DNA of 19,893 nucleotides from Candidatus Aminicenantota bacterium (GTDB lineage: Bacteria > Acidobacteriota > Aminicenantia > Aminicenantales > Aminicenantaceae). Both the position numbers and the translations under genes were made by a program. The stretch lies in contig JAUWJP010000005.1 of NCBI GenBank assembly GCA_030607635.1, positions 1-19,893 on the forward strand, read 5' to 3'. Of this stretch, positions 6,561 through 13,955 are shown one piece after another. The notes beneath the pieces are model-generated. The model did no database searches and was not told where the DNA came from. It saw nothing but the letters and a program-made list of their open reading frames with translations. Numbering within the stretch: position 1 is the first letter of the stretch; every line of letters starts with the position of its first letter.

Positions 6561-7619
6561 ATGAGGATAATCAAACTAAAAAAAGATAACTTGTTTCCCT
6601 TCTTGGAAGTCATTTCTGAGGAGGCTGATCTCTGGGCGCCAGTAAAAAAAGGAGACAAACACGTCTTTAAAGTTGTTGATGATTTTTCCCAGATCGAAAT
6701 GAATAGCACAAGAACTATCCTTCCCCCTCGAAAAATATTCCTCCCTCCGACCTTCGATATGTTCAGTGTATCTGAAGAAGGCTACAAAGAAGACTTCTCC
6801 CATATCACAAAAAAAATCCTTTTCGGTATCCACCCCTGCGATATCCATGGATTGCTCATCCTGGACAACTTCTACAAGCAAGCCTATCTTGATCCTTACT
6901 ACCTTGAAGCTAGAAAGAACACTCTGATTCTGGGCCTCTCCTGCTGGCCTGATGAATACTGTTTTGCCAAATCCACCAACACCCATATTATCGAAGAAGG
7001 GTTTGATCTTTTCTTTACTTACCTCAAAGATTTCTTCCTTGTCTGGATCGGCTCATCTCAGGGAGATGACCTTGTTCGCCTCAAACCGGAGCTCTTTGAT
7101 GAAAAATTAACGGATAAAGACATCCAGACCTATCTCAACTGGCAGGCTGAGAGAGATAAAGCTTATAAGTGGGATTTAAACTTCACAGCTATGCCTGACC
7201 TCATGGAGCTTAAGTACGGAGACCCTCTCTGGGAAAAATTGGGTGATACCTGTTTAGCTTGTGGTTCTTGCACCAATGTCTGTCCAACCTGTGGCTGTTA
7301 CAACATTATGGATAAACAGTTTTTGGGTGGAAAAGATGGAAAAATTATGCGCCATTGGGATGCATGCACGCTGGAGGAATATTCAGAGGTCGCCGGCGGG
7401 GAGAACTTCAGGAAGAAAAGATCGGACAGACTTAAACTTTGGTACACGCACAAGCTACAGGCTTTTATCTCTAAATACGGAAAACCAAGCTGCGTAGGAT
7501 GTGGCCGGTGCATTGTCGCTTGTCCGGTGGACATCAATGTTCGGACAGTGGGAAAGGCTCTCCTTGGAGAAGAAGAAGATGCCTTCTGGATTAGACTCAA
7601 CAAAGAGGTGACAAAATGA
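6561..7619 (+). CDS. hydB: NAD(P)-linked [NiFe]-hydrogenase beta subunit (two [4Fe-4S] ferredoxin-like)
   Basis: The 352-residue protein has the HydB layout of archaeal and bacterial group 3b hydrogenases (sulfhydrogenase type). An N-terminal domain contains PRKIFLPP and the HPCDIHGL segment. Two [4Fe-4S] motifs follow: Cys231/234/237/241 (CLACGSCTNVCP) and Cys311/314/317/321 (CVGCGRCIVACP). It passes electrons between the flavin subunit and the small subunit. It is the first gene of the operon and its stop overlaps the hydG start as ATGA. Gene order beta-gamma-delta-alpha is that of Pyrococcus furiosus hydBGDA. Anaerobic sulfite reductase subunit A is related, but the three following genes settle the identity. 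It is a soluble cytoplasmic protein. Confidence 0.92.
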   Translation: MRIIKLKKDNLFPFLEVISEEADLWAPVKKGDKHVFKVVDDFSQIEMNSTRTILPPRKIFLPPTFDMFSVSEEGYKEDFSHITKKILFGIHPCDIHGLLILDNFYKQAYLDPYYLEARKNTLILGLSCWPDEYCFAKSTNTHIIEEGFDLFFTYLKDFFLVWIGSSQGDDLVRLKPELFDEKLTDKDIQTYLNWQAERDKAYKWDLNFTAMPDLMELKYGDPLWEKLGDTCLACGSCTNVCPTCGCYNIMDKQFLGGKDGKIMRHWDACTLEEYSEVAGGENFRKKRSDRLKLWYTHKLQAFISKYGKPSCVGCGRCIVACPVDINVRTVGKALLGEEEDAFWIRLNKEVTK

Positions 7620-8476
7620 ACAGCCAAAACAAACAATTAACCGGTGTTAATCCTTTTGTCCCTCAGCCTGCAAGAATAGTTCGCACCTATTATCTCACAG
7701 AAGATGTTAAATTTTTTCAAGTTCGGATTGTTGATATGGAAAAGGCTCTTTCCTTTGAGTATCTTCCGGGCCAGTTTGCCATGATTTCTGTTCTGGGAGC
7801 GGGCGAGGCTCCTTTCTGCCTATCATCCACCCCCTCAAGGCCAGGCTTGTTGGAATTTTGCATCAGAAAAGCCGGCGCTGTGACCAGTGCCCTTTTCCGG
7901 ATGAAAGAGAATGATCTGATCGGATTGAGGGGACCTTACGGCAACGGCTTCCCTATAGAAAGAATGCACAATAAAGACATCCTCATCATAGTGGGAGGAT
8001 TAGGCGTAGCTCCTCTTCGCTCAGTTTTGCTTTATTGCCTCGATAATCGCGACCAATTCCGGAGAGTTTTCTTGCTTCATGGGGCCAAAAGACCTGCTGA
8101 AATGATTTTTCGCGAGGAATTTCTTGCCTTGAAGGAGAGAGAGGACCTTGAATGCCATCTAACTGTAGATGATGATGACACTGGAACCTGGACAGAAAAA
8201 ATAGGAGTTGTGACAACCCTCTTTCCTCTGCTCGAAGAGATTGATCCAGCAAATACCTTTGGGCTCGTCTGCGGCCCTCCTGTCATGTATAAATTTGTGA
8301 TAAAAGAACTTGTGAATTTGAACATTCCCAAGGACCAAATTTTGATGACTCTCGAGAGAAGGATGAAATGCGGAGTTGGAAAATGCGGCCACTGCGCCAT
8401 CGATTATATCTATACATGTCTGGATGGCCCTGTCTTTACTTACTGGGATGTTATTCACATGAGGGAGCTCATTTAA
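7616..8476 (+). CDS. hydG: NAD(P)-linked [NiFe]-hydrogenase gamma subunit (FAD/NAD(P) reductase with [2Fe-2S])
   Basis: The 286 residues form a ferredoxin-NADP reductase-like protein. The FAD domain is at 15-115 (LPGQFAMI, then PFCLSSTP at the flavin). The nucleotide domain is at 120-245 (IIVGGLGVAPLRS and VCGPPVMY). A C-terminal [2Fe-2S] loop has Cys252, Cys257, Cys260 and Cys268 (CGVGKCGHC). It exchanges electrons between NAD(P)(H) and the iron-sulfur chain of the hydrogenase. Preference for NADH or NADPH cannot be read safely. It is translationally coupled to hydB by a four-base overlap and lies ten bases before hydD, whose AAGGAGG site falls in that gap. The dihydroorotate dehydrogenase electron-transfer subunit is a relative, excluded by context. 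Confidence 0.92.
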   Translation: MNSQNKQLTGVNPFVPQPARIVRTYYLTEDVKFFQVRIVDMEKALSFEYLPGQFAMISVLGAGEAPFCLSSTPSRPGLLEFCIRKAGAVTSALFRMKENDLIGLRGPYGNGFPIERMHNKDILIIVGGLGVAPLRSVLLYCLDNRDQFRRVFLLHGAKRPAEMIFREEFLALKEREDLECHLTVDDDDTGTWTEKIGVVTTLFPLLEEIDPANTFGLVCGPPVMYKFVIKELVNLNIPKDQILMTLERRMKCGVGKCGHCAIDYIYTCLDGPVFTYWDVIHMRELI

Positions 8477-8486
8477 GGAGGAAAAG

Positions 8487-9278
8487 ATGGAAAAAGGTAG
8501 TAAAGAAAAATTGAAAATTGGTATCTACGAGCTTACAGGGTGCGCAGGTGATGCCCTCCTTATCCTCGATTGCGAAAAAGAGCTGATAGATATGTTCAAA
8601 GCCGCTGATATCCAATCTTTCCTCATGGCAAAAAGCGACAATATTGATGGGGAACTGGATGTTGCCCTTGTAGAAGGTTCTGTTTCAACAGAAAGGGAAA
8701 AAGAGGAACTCTTAGACATAAGAAAAAGAGCCAAAACTGTCGTTGCCATAGGCATCTGCGCCTGTTTTGGAGGAATCCAGGCAGCCTTCCTGGATAAAAA
8801 AGATTGGGAAAAGAACTTTAAAAAAGTCTATGGGGACAAAAAGATGACCCATACCAAACCTCTCCAATCAAAGCCCATCGATGCCTACATTAAAGTTGAT
8901 TATTATCTACCTGGCTGCCCCATCGGCAAAGAACAGTTTTTATCAACTTTCAACCGAATCCTGAGAGGCCATCCTCCCGAGCTTTATAGGTTTTCTGTCT
9001 GTGTGGAATGCAAATGGAACGAGAATGACTGCCTTCTTAATAAAGGCATTCCTTGCTTGGGCCCAATTACTCGTGCGGGATGTGGTTCGATCTGTATAAA
9101 CCATAACCTTCCCTGCGTTGGCTGTTGGGGCCCAGTGGAAGAGGCCAACCTCACTTCTGAATTTCATCTCTTGCGAGAGAAAGGATTTGACTATGATTTT
9201 ATAAAGAAAAAAATGGCCAATTTCAGCGGTACAGGAATGGCCGATTTTTTGGGTGAACTTAAAGGAGAGAAAAAGTGA
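8487..9278 (+). CDS. hydD: NAD(P)-linked [NiFe]-hydrogenase delta (small) subunit with Asp at a proximal-cluster position
   Basis: The 263-residue protein matches the HydD small subunit. The proximal-cluster region is at 17-24, with conserved VALVEGSVS (59-67) and a Cys-rich C-terminal half. Eight Cys (172, 175, 182, 190, 199, 203, 210, 213) serve two [4Fe-4S] clusters. For the proximal cluster, Cys19, Cys91 and Cys144 are present, but the usual CxxC reads LTGCAGDALL, so position 22 is Asp (codon GAT at 8550-8552). An extra Cys93 sits two residues after Cys91. The cluster may be 3Cys-1Asp ligated, or Cys93 may compensate. The subunit carries electrons from the NiFe site in HydA to HydB. Its stop overlaps the hydA start by four bases (GTGA). 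There is no Tat signal, so it is cytoplasmic. Confidence 0.93.
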   Translation: MEKGSKEKLKIGIYELTGCAGDALLILDCEKELIDMFKAADIQSFLMAKSDNIDGELDVALVEGSVSTEREKEELLDIRKRAKTVVAIGICACFGGIQAAFLDKKDWEKNFKKVYGDKKMTHTKPLQSKPIDAYIKVDYYLPGCPIGKEQFLSTFNRILRGHPPELYRFSVCVECKWNENDCLLNKGIPCLGPITRAGCGSICINHNLPCVGCWGPVEEANLTSEFHLLREKGFDYDFIKKKMANFSGTGMADFLGELKGEKK

Positions 9279-11014
9279 AAAAAATATCAGTAGATCACCT
9301 GGCACGTGTAGAGGGAAATGGGGGAATCTCTGCTACTATTGATGGAAAGATCGTGACAGATGTCAAATTCTCCATATACGAAGGACCTCGCCTTGTCGAA
9401 ATGTTGACCCTGGGCAAAACTCCTGAGGAGGACGTCAATATAGTGCCGCGTATCTGCGCCATATGCAGCATCTCTCATAAATATGCGGCCCTCCGAGCTA
9501 TGGAAAATGCCCTTTCTGTGAAAGTCCCCGCTAAGGTCTCTCTCTTTAGAGAACTCATGCATCTGGGGGAAATGATAGAAAGCCACTCTCTCCATATATA
9601 TTACCTTGCTCTGCCAGATTATGTTGGATTTCCGAATGTGATTGCCATGGCTGCCAAATTCGATCTTGAAGTCAAAATAGCTCTCGAGATGAAAGAATTT
9701 GCTAACCACATCATGAAAACAGCGAGCGGACGTTATATCCATGGCGAAAATCCTGTTATCGGCGGATTCGGTAAATTTCCATCTAAGGAAGAGTTGATCT
9801 GGATAAAAAGCAGAGCGATCCATTTTATGCCTTTTGTCTTAAAGACGGTGAGCCTTTTCTGCGAGCTTGATTATCCGGATTGCCCGGAGGAGGATACTGT
9901 CTTTGCCTGTTGTAATCCTGACCAGAATAAATATGGCATTGCTGGAGATGAAATTATTCTTTCCACAGGAGAAGCTATAAACAAGGAAGATTATAAAAGC
10001 CTGACGAACGAATTCGTTGTCTCTCATTCGTATGCAAAACACAGCCGCTATAAAGGAGAGCCTTATTCCGTAGGTGCATTAGCCAGAGTCAATAACCTAG
10101 GTGAAAAGCTGAAAGGGGAAGCGGGAAAGATGTATAAGAAATATTTTAATCCCCGCTGGAAGAAAAATCCTCTTTTTAACAATGCGGCTCAAGCTTTGGA
10201 AATCCTCTATGCGTTCGAAAGAATACCCAAAATTATTGATAAAATGCGCCAGCTGCCTGCCCCTGCCATCGTATTATACAAGAAGAAAGACGGTAAGGGC
10301 ACAGGAATTGTCGAGGCCCCCCGTGGCCTTCTTATCCACTCTTATGAAATATCTGGCGGTCTTATCTCTTACACCGACATTATCACTCCTACTGCCCAAA
10401 ATGCTGAAGATATCGAAAGGTATTGTTACATAGCTGCTCAGAAGCTCCTTGACAAAGGCAAGGAAAGTAAAATCAGGGATAGAATGGATTTGGTCGTTCG
10501 AGCTTACGACCCTTGTATCAGTTGTTCTGCCCATATGGCTGAGATCAAAAAAGCTCCCCTAGATGACTGGAGGACAAAATTGGACGGGATTATAAAAAAA
10601 GGCTTGCCAATCTTCGTAGGAATTGGCAGAGGCAATCGTTCCGATGACAGAGCGGGCCTAGAGCTTGCCCTTGAACTGAGAAAGCAAGGAGTAACCGATG
10701 TCTGGCTTGAATCGGAAATAATAGAGGTGGAAGCTCCTTGGAAGAACAAGCCTCATCGTCCTCTTGTCTTCATTGATGCTTTGGACTTTAAAGAAAAGCC
10801 AGGGAAAATGATACTCCTTCCCCTTCACTACATTTTCTCCAATACTGTTCTGAGCCATAAGCTTCTGCCTTTCATCTCGAGTGATATGGGCTATGAACGG
10901 CTAAAGAATTCCTTTGTTCTAGGCATACAGCCTGAGTCGATCGAGGAAGGCATGAAAATCTCCGAGCCTGTCCGCCAGGCTCTAGAAAAAGTGCTAAAGC
11001 AAATAATGAACTAG
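9275..11014 (+). CDS. hydA: [NiFe]-hydrogenase alpha (large) subunit, in-frame fusion to an M52-type maturation endopeptidase
   Basis: GTG start with AAAGGAGAG upstream; 579 residues, against about 425-430 for a normal group 3b large subunit. Residues 1-426 are the large subunit: N-terminal nickel motif RICAICSISH (Cys61, Cys64) and C-terminal motif DPCISCSAH (Cys413, Cys416, His420). Family members end shortly after this His, where a HycI-type protease normally cuts. Here the frame continues through a short linker into residues 445-579, which resemble the M52 hydrogenase maturation protease: VGIGRGNRSDD (canonical GIGNxxR[GS]DD), FIDALDFKEKPG, SHKLLPF and FVLGIQPESIEEG. The likely metal ligands Asp458, Asp501 and His528 are all present; the usual Asn after GIG is Arg451. 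The protein could therefore carry its own maturation protease as the removable C-terminal extension. The junction also looks like a two-gene boundary (see separate entry). Confidence 0.93.
   Translation: MKKISVDHLARVEGNGGISATIDGKIVTDVKFSIYEGPRLVEMLTLGKTPEEDVNIVPRICAICSISHKYAALRAMENALSVKVPAKVSLFRELMHLGEMIESHSLHIYYLALPDYVGFPNVIAMAAKFDLEVKIALEMKEFANHIMKTASGRYIHGENPVIGGFGKFPSKEELIWIKSRAIHFMPFVLKTVSLFCELDYPDCPEEDTVFACCNPDQNKYGIAGDEIILSTGEAINKEDYKSLTNEFVVSHSYAKHSRYKGEPYSVGALARVNNLGEKLKGEAGKMYKKYFNPRWKKNPLFNNAAQALEILYAFERIPKIIDKMRQLPAPAIVLYKKKDGKGTGIVEAPRGLLIHSYEISGGLISYTDIITPTAQNAEDIERYCYIAAQKLLDKGKESKIRDRMDLVVRAYDPCISCSAHMAEIKKAPLDDWRTKLDGIIKKGLPIFVGIGRGNRSDDRAGLELALELRKQGVTDVWLESEIIEVEAPWKNKPHRPLVFIDALDFKEKPGKMILLPLHYIFSNTVLSHKLLPFISSDMGYERLKNSFVLGIQPESIEEGMKISEPVRQALEKVLKQIMN
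10547..10582 (+). other. Large subunit/protease junction: A6 run, out-of-frame stops, internal ribosome binding site and TTG
   Basis: Six A residues at 10547-10552 encode Lys425-Lys426. Losing one base here would bring TAG at 10560-10562 into frame; slipping back one would bring TGA at 10564-10566 into frame. Either would end the large subunit a few residues later, at its usual length. GGAGG at 10569-10573 lies six bases before TTG at 10580-10582, in frame with the protease. Initiation there would give a 144-residue free protease (MDGIIKKG...), a usual length for the family. The layout fits a recently fused gene pair, a mixed fusion-plus-free-protease output, or a one-base sequence error. Confidence 0.6.
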
Positions 11015-11037
11015 GGAATAATTCCCCATATTTTTAT
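11014..11037 (+). terminator. Weak candidate terminator after hydA
   Basis: GGGAA-TAA-TTCCC sits on the last base of the hydA stop codon and is followed after four bases by a T-rich run. The stem is only five pairs, so it would be inefficient. Nothing else in 11015-11140 looks like a terminator. Confidence 0.3.
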
Positions 11038-11140
11038 TCGTCCACTCTAAAAAATCAGAGACCTTATTTAGCTTCAACTATAACTTATTTAAAATCAATA
11101 AAATAAAAATTCCTTGTTACCTTTTTCTGTCGGAAATAAT

Positions 11141-11156
11141 TGGCACATTAATTGCA
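11141..11156 (+). promoter_or_regulatory. Sigma-54 (-24/-12) promoter upstream of the receiver genes
   Basis: TGGCACATTAATTGCA is almost the full consensus, with GG at 11142-11143 and GC at 11154-11155. Transcription would start about 12 bases after the GC, near 11167. That falls after the first possible ATG of the next gene (11164) and so selects the ATG at 11182. I did not find a copy of the TTGATAAATCAA palindrome close upstream. Confidence 0.8.
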
Positions 11157-11181
11157 CTGACTTATGTATCGGAAGGTGGAA

Positions 11182-11553
11182 ATGACAGATAAAGAAAAAA
11201 GAGTCCTTATTGTTGATCCTGATATCACGGAAAGAACAGTCATGGCCGCTTTTTTAAAAGGCGAAAATTTCAATGTTGAAACTGGAAGAGGGCTTAAAGA
11301 TGCTGTGAAGAAAATTCGTGAAGGATGTTTTAACTGCCTAATCATGGATGTTGACCTTCCGGAGATTAAAGGATATGAGGCTGTTTCCATATTAAAAAGT
11401 ATCGACCCCAAAATAAATATCATAATGACCGAGAAAAAAACCACGAAAATGCTGGAAGCTAAAGTCAGAGAACAAGACATATTTTTTTATTTCATAAAAT
11501 CTTTTGGAAAAGAAGAATTAAAATTGGCAATCAATAATGCCTTTGGCAAATAA
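11182..11553 (+). CDS. Stand-alone CheY-like receiver protein (slightly divergent)
   Basis: A 123-residue single receiver domain. The phospho-acceptor is Asp56 (LIMDVDLPE), with Thr83 and Lys106 (FIKSF) in the switch positions. The acidic pocket reads VDPD rather than the usual DD, so metal binding may be altered. I choose ATG 11182 (AAGGTGG three bases upstream) over the in-frame ATG at 11164, because the sigma-54 promoter predicts a transcript beginning after that ATG. There is no output domain, so it acts by phosphotransfer or protein contact. It lies 11 bases before the next receiver gene and should share its transcript. The kinase partner could be the hybrid kinase downstream or the Cache kinase upstream of the hydrogenase. 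Confidence 0.85.
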   Translation: MTDKEKRVLIVDPDITERTVMAAFLKGENFNVETGRGLKDAVKKIREGCFNCLIMDVDLPEIKGYEAVSILKSIDPKINIIMTEKKTTKMLEAKVREQDIFFYFIKSFGKEELKLAINNAFGK

Positions 11554-11564
11554 AGGAGGAAAAA

Positions 11565-11972
11565 ATGGAAAAACACAAGACAACAATTGTGGTCATTGAT
11601 GATGATCCTGATTTCATTGATGCTGGGACTCCTGTTCTGGAATCAGCTTTCTACAATGTTGTGACTGCCTTAAGTCCTAATGAAGGAAAGGAAAAGATAT
11701 TCTCGGAAAAACCAGATCTTATTCTTCTTGATATCATGATGGACAGTCTCTTTGACGGCTTTTCTCTATGCAACGCAATCAAAACCTCAAAGGAATACAA
11801 AGAATTCAAGGATACCCCGATTATCTTTGTTTCTGCTGTGAAAGAGAAGACAGGTTCAAGATTTGCATTTAGAGGTGAAGAACAAGGAATGATTGGTCCT
11901 GACGACTACATGGATAAACCTGTCAAACCCAATGACCTCCTCGCTCGTATTGAAAAGTTCCTAAAGAAATGA
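11565..11972 (+). CDS. Stand-alone CheY-like receiver protein
   Basis: The 135-residue protein is one receiver domain: IDDDPD acidic pocket, phospho-acceptor Asp56 (LILLDIMMD), Ser90 in FVSA and Lys118 in DKPVKP. An insertion in the beta4-alpha4 region (EKTGSRFAFRGEEQGMIGPD) lengthens the loop that usually contacts partners. The ribosome binding site AAAGGAGG is strong. It is in tandem with the preceding receiver gene, under the same sigma-54 promoter. With no DNA-binding or enzymatic domain, it is probably an intermediate in a phosphorelay or a protein-protein switch. Confidence 0.88.
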   Translation: MEKHKTTIVVIDDDPDFIDAGTPVLESAFYNVVTALSPNEGKEKIFSEKPDLILLDIMMDSLFDGFSLCNAIKTSKEYKEFKDTPIIFVSAVKEKTGSRFAFRGEEQGMIGPDDYMDKPVKPNDLLARIEKFLKK

Positions 11973-12136
11973 AAGAAGAGACACACACAGCAAAAATTCC
12001 AGGCGTTTCAATATCAATCAGCCACAGCCAATCACTTCTCTGATAAAAATTATTAGCTGAAACTGAGGGGATTTTGAAGAAGAATATTTTCGAAGAGCCC
12101 AATAATTAGCTATCTTGCTTCATAAGGAGAATAAAC

Positions 12137-13234
12137 ATGTTAGAGAAAAAACCTGTTATTCTTGTGATCGATGATGAAGAATCAATGCGGGATTCTTGCT
12201 CTCAAGCCCTGACCAGAGTGGGTTTCCGTGCAGAAACAGCCGAGGATGGCTCTATCGGCTTAGAAAAAGTAAAAGAGACCAAGCCAGATTTGGTTCTGAT
12301 CGATTTGAAAATGCCAGGGATAAGTGGAATTGATGTTTTAGAGAAGGTCAAGGAAATTGATCCCAATATTATTTCGGTTGTTATCACGGGTTATGCCACG
12401 GTCGAGTCAGCTGTGGAAGCCATGAAAAAAGGCGCCTATGATTTCCTTCCCAAGCCTTTTACTCCAGAGGAATTGCGGATAATCATAAACCGTGGATTGG
12501 AGAGGCGTGAGCTCATTTTGGAAACTGAGTCCCTCAGGAAAGAGAAAAAATTGATAGAGGACAATTTCATAACTATGGTTTCTCACCAGCTTCAAAGCCC
12601 TCTTGTTGCCATCCAGCAGTTTTTTGAAGTTATTCTGGGAGGGATGGTTGGTGAGGTTCAGGAAAAACAAAAAGAGATGATCACAAGATCCAGGGATCGA
12701 ATGGACGGGCTTCTGAAATTGATCGACGACTGGTTGGATGTTGCCAGGTTGGACAGCGGACAAATTGTCGACAACATCGAGCCTTTATCGTTGAAAAAAG
12801 TCATAAAAAAGATAATAGAAGATATGAGGCCTTTGACTCAAGATGATAACATTTCTCTGGAACTCGGGTCTTGTTCTGAAAATGACCTTGTCCAAGGTGA
12901 TAAGGAGACTCTGGAGCAGGTCTTTTCCAACCTCATAACCAATGCGATCAGATATAACAAGCCAAAAGGGAAGGTTGTGATAACCATCAAAGAAAACGAG
13001 GATTTTATTTCCGCAGAAGTTAAAGATACAGGAATAGGAATTGCTAAAGAGCATCTTCCTTTTATTTTCGACCAATTCTACCGGGTAAAAAGAGGAGAAG
13101 ACCATAAGATAAAAGGAACGGGATTAGGACTTTCCATCGCCAAAAAAATTGTGGAGGCCCATGGCGGTTCAGTTCAGGTTTCAAGTGAGTTGGGAAAAGG
13201 AAGCAGCTTTACTGTTCTGTTGCCTAAGGCATAA
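12137..13234 (+). CDS. Receiver-histidine kinase hybrid (REC-HisKA-HATPase)
   Basis: The 365-residue soluble kinase begins with a receiver domain (1-120: IDDEES, Asp56, Thr84, Lys106) that resembles the receiver of the NtrC-type regulator at 4806 (shared GYATVESAVEAMKKGAYDFL-like stretch). HisKA follows with phospho-acceptor His150 (MVSHQLQSPL), then HATPase with N-box NLITNAIRYN, DTGIG (297-301) and GTGLG (327-331). There are no membrane helices or PAS domain, so its input is phosphorylation of its own receiver. AAGGAG precedes the ATG. The 164 bases between it and the preceding receiver gene hold no clear promoter that I can identify, so it probably reads on from the sigma-54 transcript. 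It is likely the hub of a relay with the two small receivers. Confidence 0.9.
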   Translation: MLEKKPVILVIDDEESMRDSCSQALTRVGFRAETAEDGSIGLEKVKETKPDLVLIDLKMPGISGIDVLEKVKEIDPNIISVVITGYATVESAVEAMKKGAYDFLPKPFTPEELRIIINRGLERRELILETESLRKEKKLIEDNFITMVSHQLQSPLVAIQQFFEVILGGMVGEVQEKQKEMITRSRDRMDGLLKLIDDWLDVARLDSGQIVDNIEPLSLKKVIKKIIEDMRPLTQDDNISLELGSCSENDLVQGDKETLEQVFSNLITNAIRYNKPKGKVVITIKENEDFISAEVKDTGIGIAKEHLPFIFDQFYRVKRGEDHKIKGTGLGLSIAKKIVEAHGGSVQVSSELGKGSSFTVLLPKA

Positions 13235-13311
13235 AAAGGGCATGCTCAAAACTGCTTATTTTTTGATGAAAAGATTATCATTTGGAGATGCTTACTGACA
13301 CATGTTAAAAT

Positions 13312-13560
13312 TTGACTTTAGAGAATATCATATTTAGAATTAAACAAGTGGGAAGAGATAAGGTTTCATTGAAAATTCCCCGTCCCCTTTACGACAAGAT
13401 CAAGACAGTCATCGAGGGAAGCGGGTTCAGCAGTGTCAACGAATTTGTCGTCTATGTACTACGGGACCTGCTATCGGCAAAAGCCCTGGACAAGAAAGAG
13501 CTATCTGCTGAGGAAATAGAAGCCATCCGGCAAAGGCTCAAAAGCCTGGGGTATTTCTAA
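13312..13560 (+). CDS. Small ribbon-helix-helix-like protein with C-terminal LGY tail
   Basis: The open frame gives 82 residues from a TTG. A GTG at 13348 gives a 70-residue version starting GRDKVSLKIPRPLYDKIK, which looks more like a natural N-terminus; neither start has a clear ribosome binding site. The core (SLKIPRPLYDKI, then SSVNEFVVYVLRDLL) fits a CopG/Arc-type ribbon-helix-helix fold: a basic strand followed by two helices. The tail LSAEEIEAIRQRLKSLGYF resembles the tail of the DUF2061 protein encoded at 14767. It is probably a DNA-binding or dimerising small protein; the target is unknown. It stands alone between the kinase gene and a 395-base gap. Confidence 0.65.
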   Translation: MTLENIIFRIKQVGRDKVSLKIPRPLYDKIKTVIEGSGFSSVNEFVVYVLRDLLSAKALDKKELSAEEIEAIRQRLKSLGYF

Positions 13561-13765
13561 GCTTCCTCCCTCTCGATAAATTCTGCTTTAAATTTACCAC
13601 TTTCTCCTTGTAACCAGAAGGTTCTGTATTGATTTTTGAGCTGGTTTCAAAGCTAAAAGATCATTACGAGCCACCAATGATAGACTAGCAATCCCTAATT
13701 TAGTATTGAATGAGCCGTAAACTGAAAAAAGTGATTCCAACTATTTGAAAATTTTTAAAAAACTG

Positions 13766-13794
13766 TTGACACTATACCCTAATTGTATTACAAA
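13766..13794 (+). promoter_or_regulatory. Candidate sigma-70 promoter upstream of the TauE/SafE gene
   Basis: TTGACA at 13766-13771, a 17-base spacer and TACAAA at 13789-13794. Transcription would begin near 13801 and cross the gene remnant before reaching the permease. The remaining part of the 395-base gap 13561-13955 before this promoter shows no gene or strong structure; only a short CAGAA/TTCTG repeat at 13615 was noted. Confidence 0.45.
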
Positions 13795-13871
13795 TAGGCT
13801 ATCATTAGGTTATAAATGGAATAATTTTCTTGTTAAAGGTTTTTCAGGATAACAAAAAAGGAACTTTATGA

Positions 13872-13937
13872 GAGTTAAAACCCGGAGATCCTAAATTAAT
13901 CCAAAGCCAATTAAAGAAGTTAGGTTATTTAGATTGA
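13872..13937 (+). pseudogene. Remnant of the C-terminal tail of a DUF2061-type gene
   Basis: One frame encodes ELKPGDPKLIQSQL followed by KKLGYLD and a TGA stop. By my count it matches the last 21 residues of the DUF2061 protein encoded at 14767-15069 at 16 positions. An in-frame TGA sits directly before it (13869-13871) and no start codon lies within it, so it cannot be made as a protein. It ends 18 bases before the TauE/SafE start. The simplest reading is the decayed end of a second copy that once lay upstream of the permease. Confidence 0.7.
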
Positions 13938-13955
13938 AAGAATTCAGGGGGATTT

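Noticed and set aside
6561..8476. Anaerobic sulfite reductase (asrA/asrB) instead of hydrogenase subunits
   Set aside because: HydB and HydG are related to AsrA and AsrB, but the next two genes are a NiFe small and a NiFe large subunit, in hydBGDA order, and there is no sirohaem subunit gene.
11164..11181. Upstream ATG for the first receiver gene
   Set aside because: The sigma-54 promoter at 11141-11156 predicts transcription starting after this ATG, and AAGGTGG serves the ATG at 11182.
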